Shown: positions 7,198 to 13,704 of the stretch, in pieces
Layout: every line of letters begins with the position of its first letter
Position numbering within the stretch: the stretch's first letter is position 1
NCBI GenBank assembly: GCA_900752275.1
Contig: CAADUS010000174.1
Location: forward strand, 1-17,538
From: an uncultured Collinsella sp.
GTDB lineage: Bacteria > Actinomycetota > Coriobacteriia > Coriobacteriales > Coriobacteriaceae
DNA: 17,538 bases
Direction of reading: 5' to 3'
Program-made: the position numbers and the translations under genes
Notes under the pieces: generated by a model
The model's database searches: none
Seen by the model: the letters and a program-made list of their open reading frames with translations, nothing else
Told to the model about the DNA's origin: nothing

Positions 7198-8556
7198 GTG
7201 TTCAAGCGCAAGGTTTACAACAAGCTTCTGGCATGGAAGCGCCAGAGCGACGGTCACAGCGCCCTGCTGATCGAGGGCGCCCGCAGAATCGGCAAGTCGA
7301 CTATCGCCGAGGAGTTCGCAAAGAACGAGTACTCCTCCTACGTCATGGTCGACTTCAGCCTCGTGACCGACGAGTTCAGGCAGGTGTTTCTCGATACCCG
7401 GACGGACCTCGACTCGTTCTTTCTCTACCTGTCGGCGACGTACGGCGCGAGCCTCGTCAGGCGAGACACGCTCATCGTCTTCGACGAGGTGCAGCTCTTC
7501 CCGCAGGCCCGCGAGTTCATCAAGCACCTCGTGGCGGACGGCCGCTACGACTACCTGGAGACTGGCTCGCTTGTCTCGCTGAAGACGAACGTCAAGGACA
7601 TCCTGCTCCCCTCCGAGGAGGAGTCCCTGAGGATGTCCCCCATGGACTTCGAGGAGTTCCTCTGGGCCATGGGGGAGGAGCCCCTGGCGCAGGCGATCCG
7701 CGCGGGCTACGCCGCGCGCAGGCCGCTGCCGGAGACCCTCCACCGCAAGGCGATGCGCCTGTGGGGCGAGTACACGCTGGTCGGGGGCATGCCACAGGCC
7801 GTCGCCGCGTACGCGCAGGGGCGGGACATGGCGGCCGCCGACAGGGTGAAGCGCAACGTGCTCGGCCTCTACCGCAACGACATCGAGAAATACGGCGGCA
7901 CGGACGCCAAGCGGATCAAAGCGGTCTTCGACGCCGTCCCTGGGATGCTGGCGCGCCACGAGAAGAAGCTCGTGTACACCGAGGTGGAGGAGGGCTCCCG
8001 CTCCCGCGACTTCATGATGGCGTTCGCCTGGCTCAAGGAGGCCGCCACTGTCAACCTCTGTACGCTCAGCACCGACCCGTCGCTCGGGCTCGCGCTCAGC
8101 GAGGATGACACGACGCTCAAGTGCTACATGGGCGACACGGGGCTGCTCTCCACGGAGGCCTTCTCTGCCGCGGGCGATGCGCTGCCGGAGGTGTACCGCC
8201 AGGTGCTGCTGGGCGATGCCTCGGTCAACGAGGGGATGCTGACGGAGAACGCCGTGGCCCAGCAGCTCGTCGCCAACGGCCACGAGCTGCGCTTCTACTC
8301 CAAGTGGTCGAGTGAGGCGGACGAGCGCATGGAGATTGACTTCCTCCTTGTGCTCCCCTTCGCCGATTCGGCAATGAAGCCTCGCGTGACGCCGCTGGAG
8401 GTCAAGTCCGGCAAGCGGTACAGCACCGTCTCGCTGGGCAAGTTCCGCAAGAAGTTCGGCAAGCGCGTGGGGGAGAGCATCGTCTTGCACCCGAGCCAGC
8501 TGAGCCAAGGCGACGGCGTCCTGAAGCTGCCCCTCTACATGGCGTACTGCCTGTAG
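7198..8556 (+). CDS. AAA-family ATPase with DUF4143 domain
   Basis: The 452-residue product belongs to the AAA_14/DUF4143 ATPase family, common as single mobile or defence-associated genes in gut bacteria; its biological role is not established. Walker A is GARRIGKST (27-35), Walker B is TLIVFDEVQLF with D96-E97, and a sensor-like YLETGSLVSL follows at about 119-128. The C-terminal DUF4143 part has nuclease-like acidic residues: E350, D381 in MEIDFLL, and E401/K403 in PLEVKSGKRY, a PD-(D/E)xK arrangement. The GTG start at 7198 has GAGGTG seven bases upstream. It is preceded by the 34-bp repeats. It sits between two copies of the DUF5131/membrane block and just upstream of a truncated AbiEii gene, so it probably arrived by transfer. 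Confidence 0.9.
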   Translation: MFKRKVYNKLLAWKRQSDGHSALLIEGARRIGKSTIAEEFAKNEYSSYVMVDFSLVTDEFRQVFLDTRTDLDSFFLYLSATYGASLVRRDTLIVFDEVQLFPQAREFIKHLVADGRYDYLETGSLVSLKTNVKDILLPSEEESLRMSPMDFEEFLWAMGEEPLAQAIRAGYAARRPLPETLHRKAMRLWGEYTLVGGMPQAVAAYAQGRDMAAADRVKRNVLGLYRNDIEKYGGTDAKRIKAVFDAVPGMLARHEKKLVYTEVEEGSRSRDFMMAFAWLKEAATVNLCTLSTDPSLGLALSEDDTTLKCYMGDTGLLSTEAFSAAGDALPEVYRQVLLGDASVNEGMLTENAVAQQLVANGHELRFYSKWSSEADERMEIDFLLVLPFADSAMKPRVTPLEVKSGKRYSTVSLGKFRKKFGKRVGESIVLHPSQLSQGDGVLKLPLYMAYCL

Positions 8557-8612
8557 ACCGCCCCCTGTGCTGGGCGAGCGTCCTATGGCGCGTTCACCTG
8601 GCGGAAAAACCT

Positions 8613-8654
8613 GGCCGACTGCCGTGGTAAATCTCGGCCAACTGCCGTGATAAA
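8613..8654. repeat. Two 23-bp-spaced direct repeats at the AbiEii truncation
   Basis: GGCCGACTGCCGTGGTAAA (8613-8631) and GGCCAACTGCCGTGATAAA (8636-8654) differ at two positions and are spaced 23 bases. They end exactly where homology to AbiEii begins. They look like operator or promoter repeats left from another gene, possibly reading leftwards. Confidence 0.5.
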
Positions 8655-9095
8655 AAGTGTTCGGTTCCACTTGAGGTCGGGCACAACGAAGTGGGCGACG
8701 CGGACTCCATGGACTGGGTCGATCTTGCTGATGCCGCCGTGCTCTTTGCTCGGGTTGGGTTGCCGGCGCCCGGCCGGGCACCGCTCATGCCGCTTGATCA
8801 TCAGGTCGCTCGGAAGTTGCACGCGCTGACCGGGCCGGGCAATCGGGCCCGTGATCTTGTTGACCTGCAGCTTGTTGCTGCCAACGCTGAGCTCGACCTC
8901 GTTGCGAAGAGGCGAGTGTGCGAGAGGCTCTTCGCGTACGGGAAGGCGCAGACTTGGCCTCCGGAGGTCGTCCTTCGAGACGGCTGGGAGGGGCTCTACG
9001 CTGAGCAAGCCTCTGGGTTACCCGTACTTCAGAACCTTGCCGACGCCGTCGAGTGGGCAAACGGCTTCATTCGGTTAATTGCTGTCGCCGGCTAG
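8655..9095 (+). pseudogene. AbiEii/AbiGii-type nucleotidyltransferase toxin, 3' half only
   Basis: In frame from about 8655 the translation reads CSVPLEVGHNEVGDADSMDW, then the family signature LMPLDHQVARKLHALTGPGN followed by RARDLVDLQLV, and ends at TAG 9093. This is the C-terminal half of AbiEii toxins (type IV toxin-antitoxin, phage abortive infection). The N-terminal catalytic half with the GS...DxD nucleotidyltransferase motif is missing, replaced by the 23-bp repeats, and no AbiEi antitoxin gene is present. A GTG at 8691 could start a 134-residue remnant, but it lacks a good ribosome site and the catalytic domain. I read it as a pseudogene. Confidence 0.8.
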
Positions 9096-9100
9096 CATGT

Positions 9101-9137
9101 GCCATGCGTGACATCTGGAACCCGTGGCACGGCTGCG
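9101..9137 (+). pseudogene. 5' scrap of a second DUF5131 gene
   Basis: GCCATG and the next ~30 bases match 4651-4687 with three differences and encode MRDIWNPWHGC against MHDIWNPWHGC. At GGCTGCG the sequence jumps into the 27-nt motif array, as if the rest of the gene (about 935 bases) had been lost between two GGCTGCG strings, at 4681 and 5616 in the intact block. A 17-residue stub remains in frame. Confidence 0.8.
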
Positions 9138-9329
9138 CGGGAAAACGGGGCTGTCGGTAAAGCGGGCGCCGGGCTGCGCCAAAATTGCCGACCGTCGGTA
9201 CCGACGCTCGCCGGTTCCCGCGCAGGACGCGGCAAGAAGGACTTCTTTTCACCAGAAACCGGGACCGTCGGTAGCTCCCGCGCGCAATGGTCCGGCTTTT
9301 GATACCGACGGTCCCCGATTCCCGCGCAG
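9133..9329. repeat. Second array of the 27-nt motif
   Basis: Direct copies lie at 9133-9159 and 9174-9200 (41-bp period, spacer AAGCGGGCGCCGGG), inverted copies at 9199-9225 and 9303-9329. The layout parallels the array at 5618-5865, including the central GGCAAGAAGGACTTCTTTTC string (about 9230), so it is its paralogue rather than an independent array. Confidence 0.82.
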
Positions 9330-9339
9330 GCTGCTGGCC

Positions 9340-9427
9340 GACACGGAGACGCCGATGCCCATGAGCGAGTGCCCCATCCAAAGGAACGCGGTGAGCACCA
9401 AAAGGGGAATGAGGCACGAGGTGGCAA
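9340..9427 (-). pseudogene. 3' scrap of a second copy of the membrane protein gene
   Basis: On the minus strand this reads TSCLIPLLVLTAFLWMGHSL then MGIGVSV, against TSCLVPLLVLAEFLWMGHSL then MGIDVSA in the intact gene; 20 of the first 23 positions agree. Homology ends at about 9427. It continues the same order as in the intact block (DUF5131 start, motif array, membrane gene end), so the whole stretch is a deleted duplicate. Confidence 0.8.
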
Positions 9428-9460
9428 TCTGTCCCTGCGGTGCGTTCCTTGAGATATCAT

Positions 9461-9847
9461 TTATCTAACCTGGCTTTTAACCCATTTTGTAAGTGATTCG
9501 AACGAGACGTCACCCGCCGCTACTCCGATCATCGCGGCGTAGAACTCGGTGTGTCGTGGTTTGAACTGCACGCCATTTGCACGCAGTGTCATGCCCAGTA
9601 CGGCGGCACCTGCGCGTTTGTTACCGTCGACAAAAGGATGGCTCGAAATGATGGCGTGGCATAAGGCGCAAGCTTTGGAAATATCATCAGGAAAGGCCTC
9701 GTTTCTGCCGAATGAGGCAAAGGGCCTTGCCAGCGCGGAGTCGAGCAGCCCCTCGTCGCGTACACCTGGGGTGCCACCAAAGCGATCTACTGCGGCGCCG
9801 TGAACCGCGAGCGCCTGCTCTTTCGGCGGCTAGGGAAAGCCGCTCAC
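9461..9847 (-). pseudogene. doc: Doc/Fic-type toxin with an amber codon at position 6
   Basis: Reading from the GTG at 9847, which overlaps the antitoxin stop (GTGA), the frame gives MSGFP, then TAG (9832-9830), then PPKEQALAVHGAAVDRFGGT and a full Doc-like domain to TAA at 9461. The Fic signature HPFVDGNKR (H70-R78) is intact, as is the RDEGLLDSALARP segment of Doc toxins. In P1 Doc this fold adds phosphate to EF-Tu and blocks translation. Total length, 128 codons, fits Doc. Without the stop the toxin would look functional. No convincing internal start lies before the catalytic motif, so the toxin is probably off, unless read-through or sequencing error applies. Confidence 0.85.
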
Positions 9848-10029
9848 TTGGAAAGCTCGTCGAAGGCATCGGCGTATTCGTTCATGAAGTCGAAGGCTAC
9901 GGCGAACATGCTGGGTTTTGTGGCGTCGGCTGTCGACGGACTTGCAACACGAGAGCGGTCGTTGCGCGTTGCCGCTTGGGCCTCACTAGCACGTGTGGCA
10001 CCAGTAAGGTTGGCAACTATCTCTTTCAT
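9844..10029 (-). CDS. Small antitoxin-like protein preceding doc
   Basis: The 61-residue product (MKEIVANLTGATRASEAQAA ... FMNEYADAFDELSK) ends by overlapping the toxin start, the usual antitoxin-then-toxin order. The C-terminal acidic/aromatic tail (FAVAFDFMNEYADAFDEL) would suit toxin binding, as in Phd. The N-terminal DNA-binding part is short and not recognisable as Phd/YefM. The ATG at 10029 has AAGGGA seven bases upstream. Calling it the antitoxin rests on position and size. It appears intact while its toxin is broken. Confidence 0.7.
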   Translation of the reverse strand: MKEIVANLTGATRASEAQAATRNDRSRVASPSTADATKPSMFAVAFDFMNEYADAFDELSK

Positions 10030-10073
10030 CGCGTGTCCCTTCTTCTGGCGGCGGTAATCGTAACTGGAATCAT
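10026..10073 (-). CDS. 15-residue leader ORF before the antitoxin (tentative)
   Basis: An ATG at 10073 with an AGGGACACGC site opens MIPVTITAARRRDTR and stops at a TGA overlapping the antitoxin ATG (ATGA). The string AGGGACACGC-ATG is almost the same as the antitoxin's own ribosome site and start, so this may be a small duplication rather than a functional leader peptide. Confidence 0.25.
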   Translation of the reverse strand: MIPVTITAARRRDTR

Positions 10074-10110
10074 GGCGTGTCCCTGACGTGATAGTGATAG
10101 AAAGCCCCGG

Positions 10111-10167
10111 CTGCTATTCGCGGGAATTCTCGTCCATCGGTACCAACATCCCCGGTTTTCCGTGCGG
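10111..10167. repeat. Degenerate facing pair of the 27-nt motif
   Basis: A direct copy with an insertion (CTGCTATTCGCGGGAATTCT, ending ATCGGTA at 10142) faces an inverted copy at 10141-10167 (TACCAACATCCCCGG then TTTTCCGTGCGG). The pair shares the GGTACC centre seen in the other arrays. Confidence 0.6.
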
Positions 10168-10178
10168 GCGGCGGCGGA

Positions 10179-10351
10179 TCATCCGGCTCGAGCTCGGAGC
10201 CGAGAGACGGCAAGTTCAATACCGCAAATATGGCCTGTGACTTGGAGAGGCCGGCGCCCATTCGGCTTGGTGTTTTGCAAGGCTTGTTCGCGAATGCTGA
10301 ACCGGTGCCGATCTCGCCGGACTCGTCGATGAATGCTCAAAGCTCTCCCAT
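10179..10351 (-). pseudogene. DUF3800 remnant A
   Basis: From the ATG at 10351 the minus strand reads MGEL, TGA, then AFIDESGEIG, matching MEELSIFVDESGDAG of the larger DUF3800 copy. Further on, in a second frame, it reads QVTGHICGIELAVSRLRARA, matching the C-terminal QLADYICTLELTALKYQSRS. The middle of the gene is deleted. A complete promoter and terminator-like leader still precedes it. Confidence 0.75.
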
Positions 10352-10368
10352 GGGCCTGCCTCATTAAT

Positions 10369-10463
10369 AAAAGAGCCGGAGGAAACCCTCCGGCAGCTTC
10401 GACAGACCTTCCTTTCGGAAAGTCTGATTCCTTTTTATCACATCCCGGCGCTTAGAGATTCAA
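10369..10463 (-). promoter_or_regulatory. DUF3800-type leader, copy A: promoter, hairpin, terminator-like hairpin
   Basis: On the minus strand: -35 TTGAAT (10463-10458), 18-base spacer, -10 GATAAA (10439-10434). Next comes a hairpin CAGACTTTCC/GGAAGGTCTG with a GAAA tetraloop (10403-10426), then GCCGGAGG-GTTT-CCTCCGGC (10375-10394) with a short T-run, then a GAGGCAGG ribosome site and the ATG at 10351. Copies B and C share the 18-base spacer, the 8-bp GC hairpin with four-base loop, and its place between promoter and ribosome site. Confidence 0.75.
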
Positions 10464-10485
10464 ACGTCTTCAATGTCGCATGTGG

Positions 10486-11159
10486 CTACCCAAGTCGATG
10501 TTTGCGCAGCTTCTTGAGGTAGTTCTTCTTGAACGAGCCCCACTGGCCGAAGAACATTCGGTCCGTGGCGGTCTCGGAGCGTGACTGGTATTTGAGCGCC
10601 GTGAGCTCGAGCGTGCAGATGTAATCCGCAAGCTGGAAAAGGCGGTAGTCGGCTGGCTTTGCATCGCGGTAAATAACGGCATCCCTCGCCAGTGCGTACT
10701 CAACTGCATCATGAAGAGCGTTGGTGACGACGGATTGACCGTTGTCGTAATAGACCTTGACCTTCTCGAACTTCTGGAAGAAGTCAAGGTTGTCGAAGAT
10801 TGTCAGAACAAGGTCTCTCTTCATGCTGGTAAAGAGACTCCTGTAGTCGGCATATTCGCTTTTCGGTAGGCAAAGGTCATGTATTGGAAGGGGAGCTTGT
10901 CGGCCATCACGCGGAAGCTGTTGAGGAGCGCCTTGCGGGTCGATGCCCCGAGGCCTTTGTAGTCGTCGTTGCCGTTGAGCAGTGGCCCCAGATGCATCGG
11001 GATGTCCGCGACCCGTCGGGCACGAAGATCAGCCTCGTAAGGCTCAAGGACCTCGCTAATATCCTTGGCCTGATCGTGTAGGACGATTGTGATCAAATAG
11101 TACGTCGATGTCTCGCCGGCATCGCCGGATTCGTCGACAAAAATGGACAGCTCCTCCAT
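10486..11159 (-). pseudogene. DUF3800 protein, full length but frameshifted (copy B)
   Basis: The 5' part starts at the ATG at 11159 with a perfect AAGGAGGT seven bases upstream: MEELSIFVDESGDAGETSTY. The 3' part carries KRDLVLTIFDNLDFFQKFEK and the family end DYRLFQLADYICTLEL. The two join only by a -1 shift at the AAAA run 10863-10860, which gives FAYRKSEYADYRSLFTSMKR; one extra A would restore a 224-residue protein. DUF3800 proteins carry a conserved DES near the N-terminus and are suspected to have an RNase H-like, possibly nuclease, fold; their function is unknown. Slippage at CGA-AAA-G cannot be excluded, so expression of the full product is possible. Confidence 0.88.
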
Positions 11160-11180
11160 CGTTACGACCTCCTTGCTAAC

Positions 11181-11272
11181 AAAAATGCCGGGGGAAACCC
11201 CCCGGCTCTTGGAGGCCGACCCTTGCGGGAGGACCACCTCTTTTATACCACGGGTAAAGGCTTGTCTTCAAG
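11181..11272 (-). promoter_or_regulatory. DUF3800-type leader, copy B: promoter and terminator-like hairpin
   Basis: On the minus strand: -35 TTGAAG (11272-11267), 18-base spacer, -10 TATAAA (11248-11243). After about 40 bases of leader comes the hairpin GCCGGGGG-GTTT-CCCCCGGC (11206-11187, reading on the minus strand) followed by TTTTT, then AAGGAGGT and the ATG at 11159. The -35 region lies in an inverted repeat GCTTG-TCTT-CAAGC (11261-11274, + strand), a possible operator. The terminator between promoter and ribosome site implies attenuation. Confidence 0.8.
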
Positions 11273-11327
11273 CAAAGATGATAGCAAACACACGTTCGTC
11301 ACACAAGGTAAAACAGCAGGTAAACGG

Positions 11328-11354
11328 CTGCGCGAAAAACCGGGAGCGTCAGTA
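11328..11354 (+). repeat. Single copy of the 27-nt motif
   Basis: CTGCGCGAAAAACC then GGGAGCGTCAGTA matches the direct-orientation motif of the arrays at 5618 and 9133. No inverted partner is adjacent. It lies between the B leader and the terminator of the next operon. Confidence 0.7.
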
Positions 11355-11399
11355 AAAAATCAGATAGCCCTGAGACGGCATACCTGCCGTCTCAGGGCT
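11354..11399 (-). terminator. Intrinsic terminator after the TIR/2-TM operon
   Basis: A perfect 15-bp stem AGCCCTGAGACGGCA/TGCCGTCTCAGGGCT (11366-11399) with a four-base loop is followed on the minus strand, six bases later, by six T (the A-run at 11354-11359). It is about 53 bases past the stop of the membrane gene. Confidence 0.8.
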
Positions 11400-11451
11400 C
11401 TTGTGCTGCGCAACAATGAGTTTTAGCCAATCCGATCGTTTGCAGGTGCGG

Positions 11452-12876
11452 CTATTCAAAGCTGTAGAGAAGACCGTCGCTCTCGCCTTCGACCGCCCAT
11501 ATCTTGCGCGGCTTCACCTCGAAATCGATGCTCGGCAGGTCCTCGGCGGCAATACTAATGTCGGGGAAGATGTAGATGTCACGAGTGTTCTTCGAGGTGG
11601 TAATTCTGTTGAAGCCCGCGTAACGCTTATTGCTAAGCGCACGAAATGCAACCTCGGACAAATCGTCCTCGAGGATGTTCTGCCTAGACGGGTAATCCCA
11701 TGGGCACCAAGAGGCGTTCCCGAGCACATGCGAGCCGAGCCGAGCGGTGATGTCGACGGTGCCGTCGAGAAATGCCTTTCTGCCGAGGATTTCGGGCGTT
11801 CCGTCGACGCTGACTTCCAGCCCGAAGTTCAGGTTCCCCCCGTCGGTGACGGTCGGCTCCACCACGCCGATGTGAACCATTTCGGCGTATTTATCGGTGT
11901 GCTCGGTGTCCATGAGCTTTTTCCCGATTGCGCTAAGGTACTTCAGCGTCTCTTGCAGATAGTCCCTGTCGCGCTCCGCCTTCTTGGAATACGACAACGA
12001 CAGCTTCGCCATCCCCATCGCGAGGTCGGCGCTCGTCTTGGCGCTCCTTGCGTTGAAGTCCCGGGCCCCCATCGCCTTGGCCGCCGCGAGCCCCGCGCCG
12101 CCGACCAGCTGGCCCTTCATGGCCTCTTTGGTGATGTTTTTCTGAGGTGCGGGGTATGCGGAAGGGTAGGTGGCCATGACCTTGGAGGAGGCGTCGAGGC
12201 TCTCGATCTCCTTTTGGAGCCTGTCCCTGAGGATCTCCGCCCACCCCGAATACCTCTCTCTGCCGACGATGTCGGGAGCGCTCTGCTTCAGGCGGTACTC
12301 GTTGAAATGGAAGTCTCTCTGGCTTTTCTCGGTCCGCTCTGCTGCCTGCTTCTCAGCCTGAAGCTTCTCAATGAAAGCGACTGTGTCCGCGCTCGGGTTC
12401 CTGCCCTCTTGGTAAAGCTCGATCGCCTGCTCCTTCGAGGCGATTCCCATACTCTCGGCGACGATCCACAGGTTTTGTTTATCGTCCTCGTTTCCGAGGG
12501 ATACGATGCCGAATTCCTCGCAACGCTTGACGAGGTCCAAGGCGGCTTCGTGACGCCTCAGGGCGTCAGCATCGCTCGCCTTCTTAGCCGCTTCGGCTTC
12601 TTCGGCTTTTTTCTCGCTCAATACAGAGTCAATCTCTTTTAGGTAGTTTCGGCAGAAAACGAACAAGGGCAAGAAAAACGCCAGACATATTAAAGACCAG
12701 ACGTTCATCGCCTGTACTTCGTAGCCGTTAAACTGACTGTTGATGTAAACGAAAAAGAAGCTTATTCCAATTATTATTATTCCGCTAAGCTTCACGCTTG
12801 CTCGATGGTTTGCCTGTCGCCTCATTAACTCGGCTTTGCTCATTCTCATTAACTCGGCCCTATCTTCTGCGCTCAT
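11452..12876 (-). CDS. Two-TM coiled-coil protein partnered with the TIR gene
   Basis: I do not recognise this family. From the ATG at 12876 (AAGGAGGA eight bases upstream) it has 474 residues: a short polar head, membrane helices at about 27-46 and 58-77, an Ala/Glu/Lys-rich coiled coil at about 80-120, a charged helical middle, a Gly/Ala-rich stretch (QLVGGAGLAAAKAMGARDF, about 256-274), another helical region to about 330, and a beta-rich C-terminal domain (about 333-474). Both termini are predicted on the same, probably cytoplasmic, side. It follows the TIR gene by 142 bases on the same strand and ends at a strong terminator. The frame is also open to a TTG at 13008, adding 44 residues that look protein-like (GKFAAHVDGRQKQFTFASKE), so a longer product is possible. 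Membrane anchoring suggests an effector or scaffold role (inference). Confidence 0.85.
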   Translation of the reverse strand: MSAEDRAELMRMSKAELMRRQANHRASVKLSGIIIIGISFFFVYINSQFNGYEVQAMNVWSLICLAFFLPLFVFCRNYLKEIDSVLSEKKAEEAEAAKKASDADALRRHEAALDLVKRCEEFGIVSLGNEDDKQNLWIVAESMGIASKEQAIELYQEGRNPSADTVAFIEKLQAEKQAAERTEKSQRDFHFNEYRLKQSAPDIVGRERYSGWAEILRDRLQKEIESLDASSKVMATYPSAYPAPQKNITKEAMKGQLVGGAGLAAAKAMGARDFNARSAKTSADLAMGMAKLSLSYSKKAERDRDYLQETLKYLSAIGKKLMDTEHTDKYAEMVHIGVVEPTVTDGGNLNFGLEVSVDGTPEILGRKAFLDGTVDITARLGSHVLGNASWCPWDYPSRQNILEDDLSEVAFRALSNKRYAGFNRITTSKNTRDIYIFPDISIAAEDLPSIDFEVKPRKIWAVEGESDGLLYSFE

Positions 12877-13018
12877 CTGCGCATCCTCCTTGCTTGCGAA
12901 TGTAAATTGTTTTTGTCGTCCGTCTACATGGGCTGCGAACTTGCCGTTTCTCGAGAGGGCTAGACATCTTTGGATTGATTGCTGGTCGTAAGCGCTCCAC
13001 CCCCACAATCGGCCTTAA

Positions 13019-13687
13019 TCAGGTCTGATGATTGAGGTGATAACCCTTGTCTTTCAGCTCTCTGACAAGATCCCCCTCAACTTCTTGGACACTGTCCATA
13101 TAGTTGAGCCTCATGATTCCTTCGAGATCCGAAGGCAGTTCAATTTCATCGTCCGATTTCTTGACAATCAAGGCTACTCGCCCGCGACTTAGCTTCATGT
13201 AGAGCATTCCGAGCTCCAAAATGACGTTCTGTCTTGCGCGTGGCCTGGCTTTCTGGGGAGCCGTGCGTTTGCAGCCGATGTCGTCTGGGGTTAAGAGAAC
13301 GACGCCAAAGTTTGCTTGTGGGATGTATTTCTCGAGCTTCTCAATGATGGTCTTTCCTCCGGACGGCAAATCGTCCAGAAACAAGGGGATCAGTTCAAGC
13401 TTTCGTAGGAGGAGCTCGAGCTGATCCCTTGCGTTTCGGTCATGGCCGTAAACGACAAAAACTTTCGTATTGAATTCGTCGTACGCCATTAAGTTGGCTT
13501 TGACTGCCTTCTCGACCTGCTCTCGGGCGCCTCCAACAATTTGGAAATTCCCCTTATCGTAAATAATCACCGCGCAGCCGTTTGCGAGCTTGATTGTCCA
13601 GCCGTAATTTGAATAACGCTTCGGCTGTCCTTCTATTTGAAAACCCGCCGCTCGAAGTATCTCTTGGGCTTTGTCCAGGCTGAGCAT
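13019..13687 (-). CDS. TIR-domain protein of the CAP12/PycTIR type
   Basis: The 222-residue product has a C-terminal TIR-like domain (PF10137-type) from about residue 74: KVFVVYGHDRNARDQLELLL, then LDDLPSGGKTIIEKLEKY, VVLLTPDDIG, and RQNVILELGML, where E158 matches the catalytic glutamate of TIR NADases. TIR domains of this type are effectors in CBASS and Pycsar, where NAD loss stops phage growth. Residues 1-70 form a separate small domain (NYGWTIKLANGCAVIIYDKG), loosely like the TBP-like N-terminal domain of RNase HIII, a possible nucleic-acid sensor (weak inference). No cyclase gene is nearby. The ATG at 13687 has AGGAGG six bases upstream. Two hairpins precede that site. It is first in an apparent operon with the two-TM gene. 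Confidence 0.88.
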   Translation of the reverse strand: MLSLDKAQEILRAAGFQIEGQPKRYSNYGWTIKLANGCAVIIYDKGNFQIVGGAREQVEKAVKANLMAYDEFNTKVFVVYGHDRNARDQLELLLRKLELIPLFLDDLPSGGKTIIEKLEKYIPQANFGVVLLTPDDIGCKRTAPQKARPRARQNVILELGMLYMKLSRGRVALIVKKSDDEIELPSDLEGIMRLNYMDSVQEVEGDLVRELKDKGYHLNHQT

Positions 13688-13704
13688 AGGAACCTCCTAT
13701 TGAA

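Noticed and set aside
7159..8781. 540-codon minus-strand frame opposite the AAA ATPase
   Set aside because: The + strand product has intact Walker motifs and a DUF4143 domain; the antisense frame has no recognisable motif.
8691..9095. Intact 134-residue gene starting at GTG 8691
   Set aside because: AbiEii homology extends upstream of this GTG without a usable start, and the catalytic half is missing, so it is a truncated gene.
11401..12642. 413-codon + strand frame opposite the two-TM gene
   Set aside because: The minus frame has a good ribosome site, membrane helices and operon context. The + frame runs through the terminator and has none.
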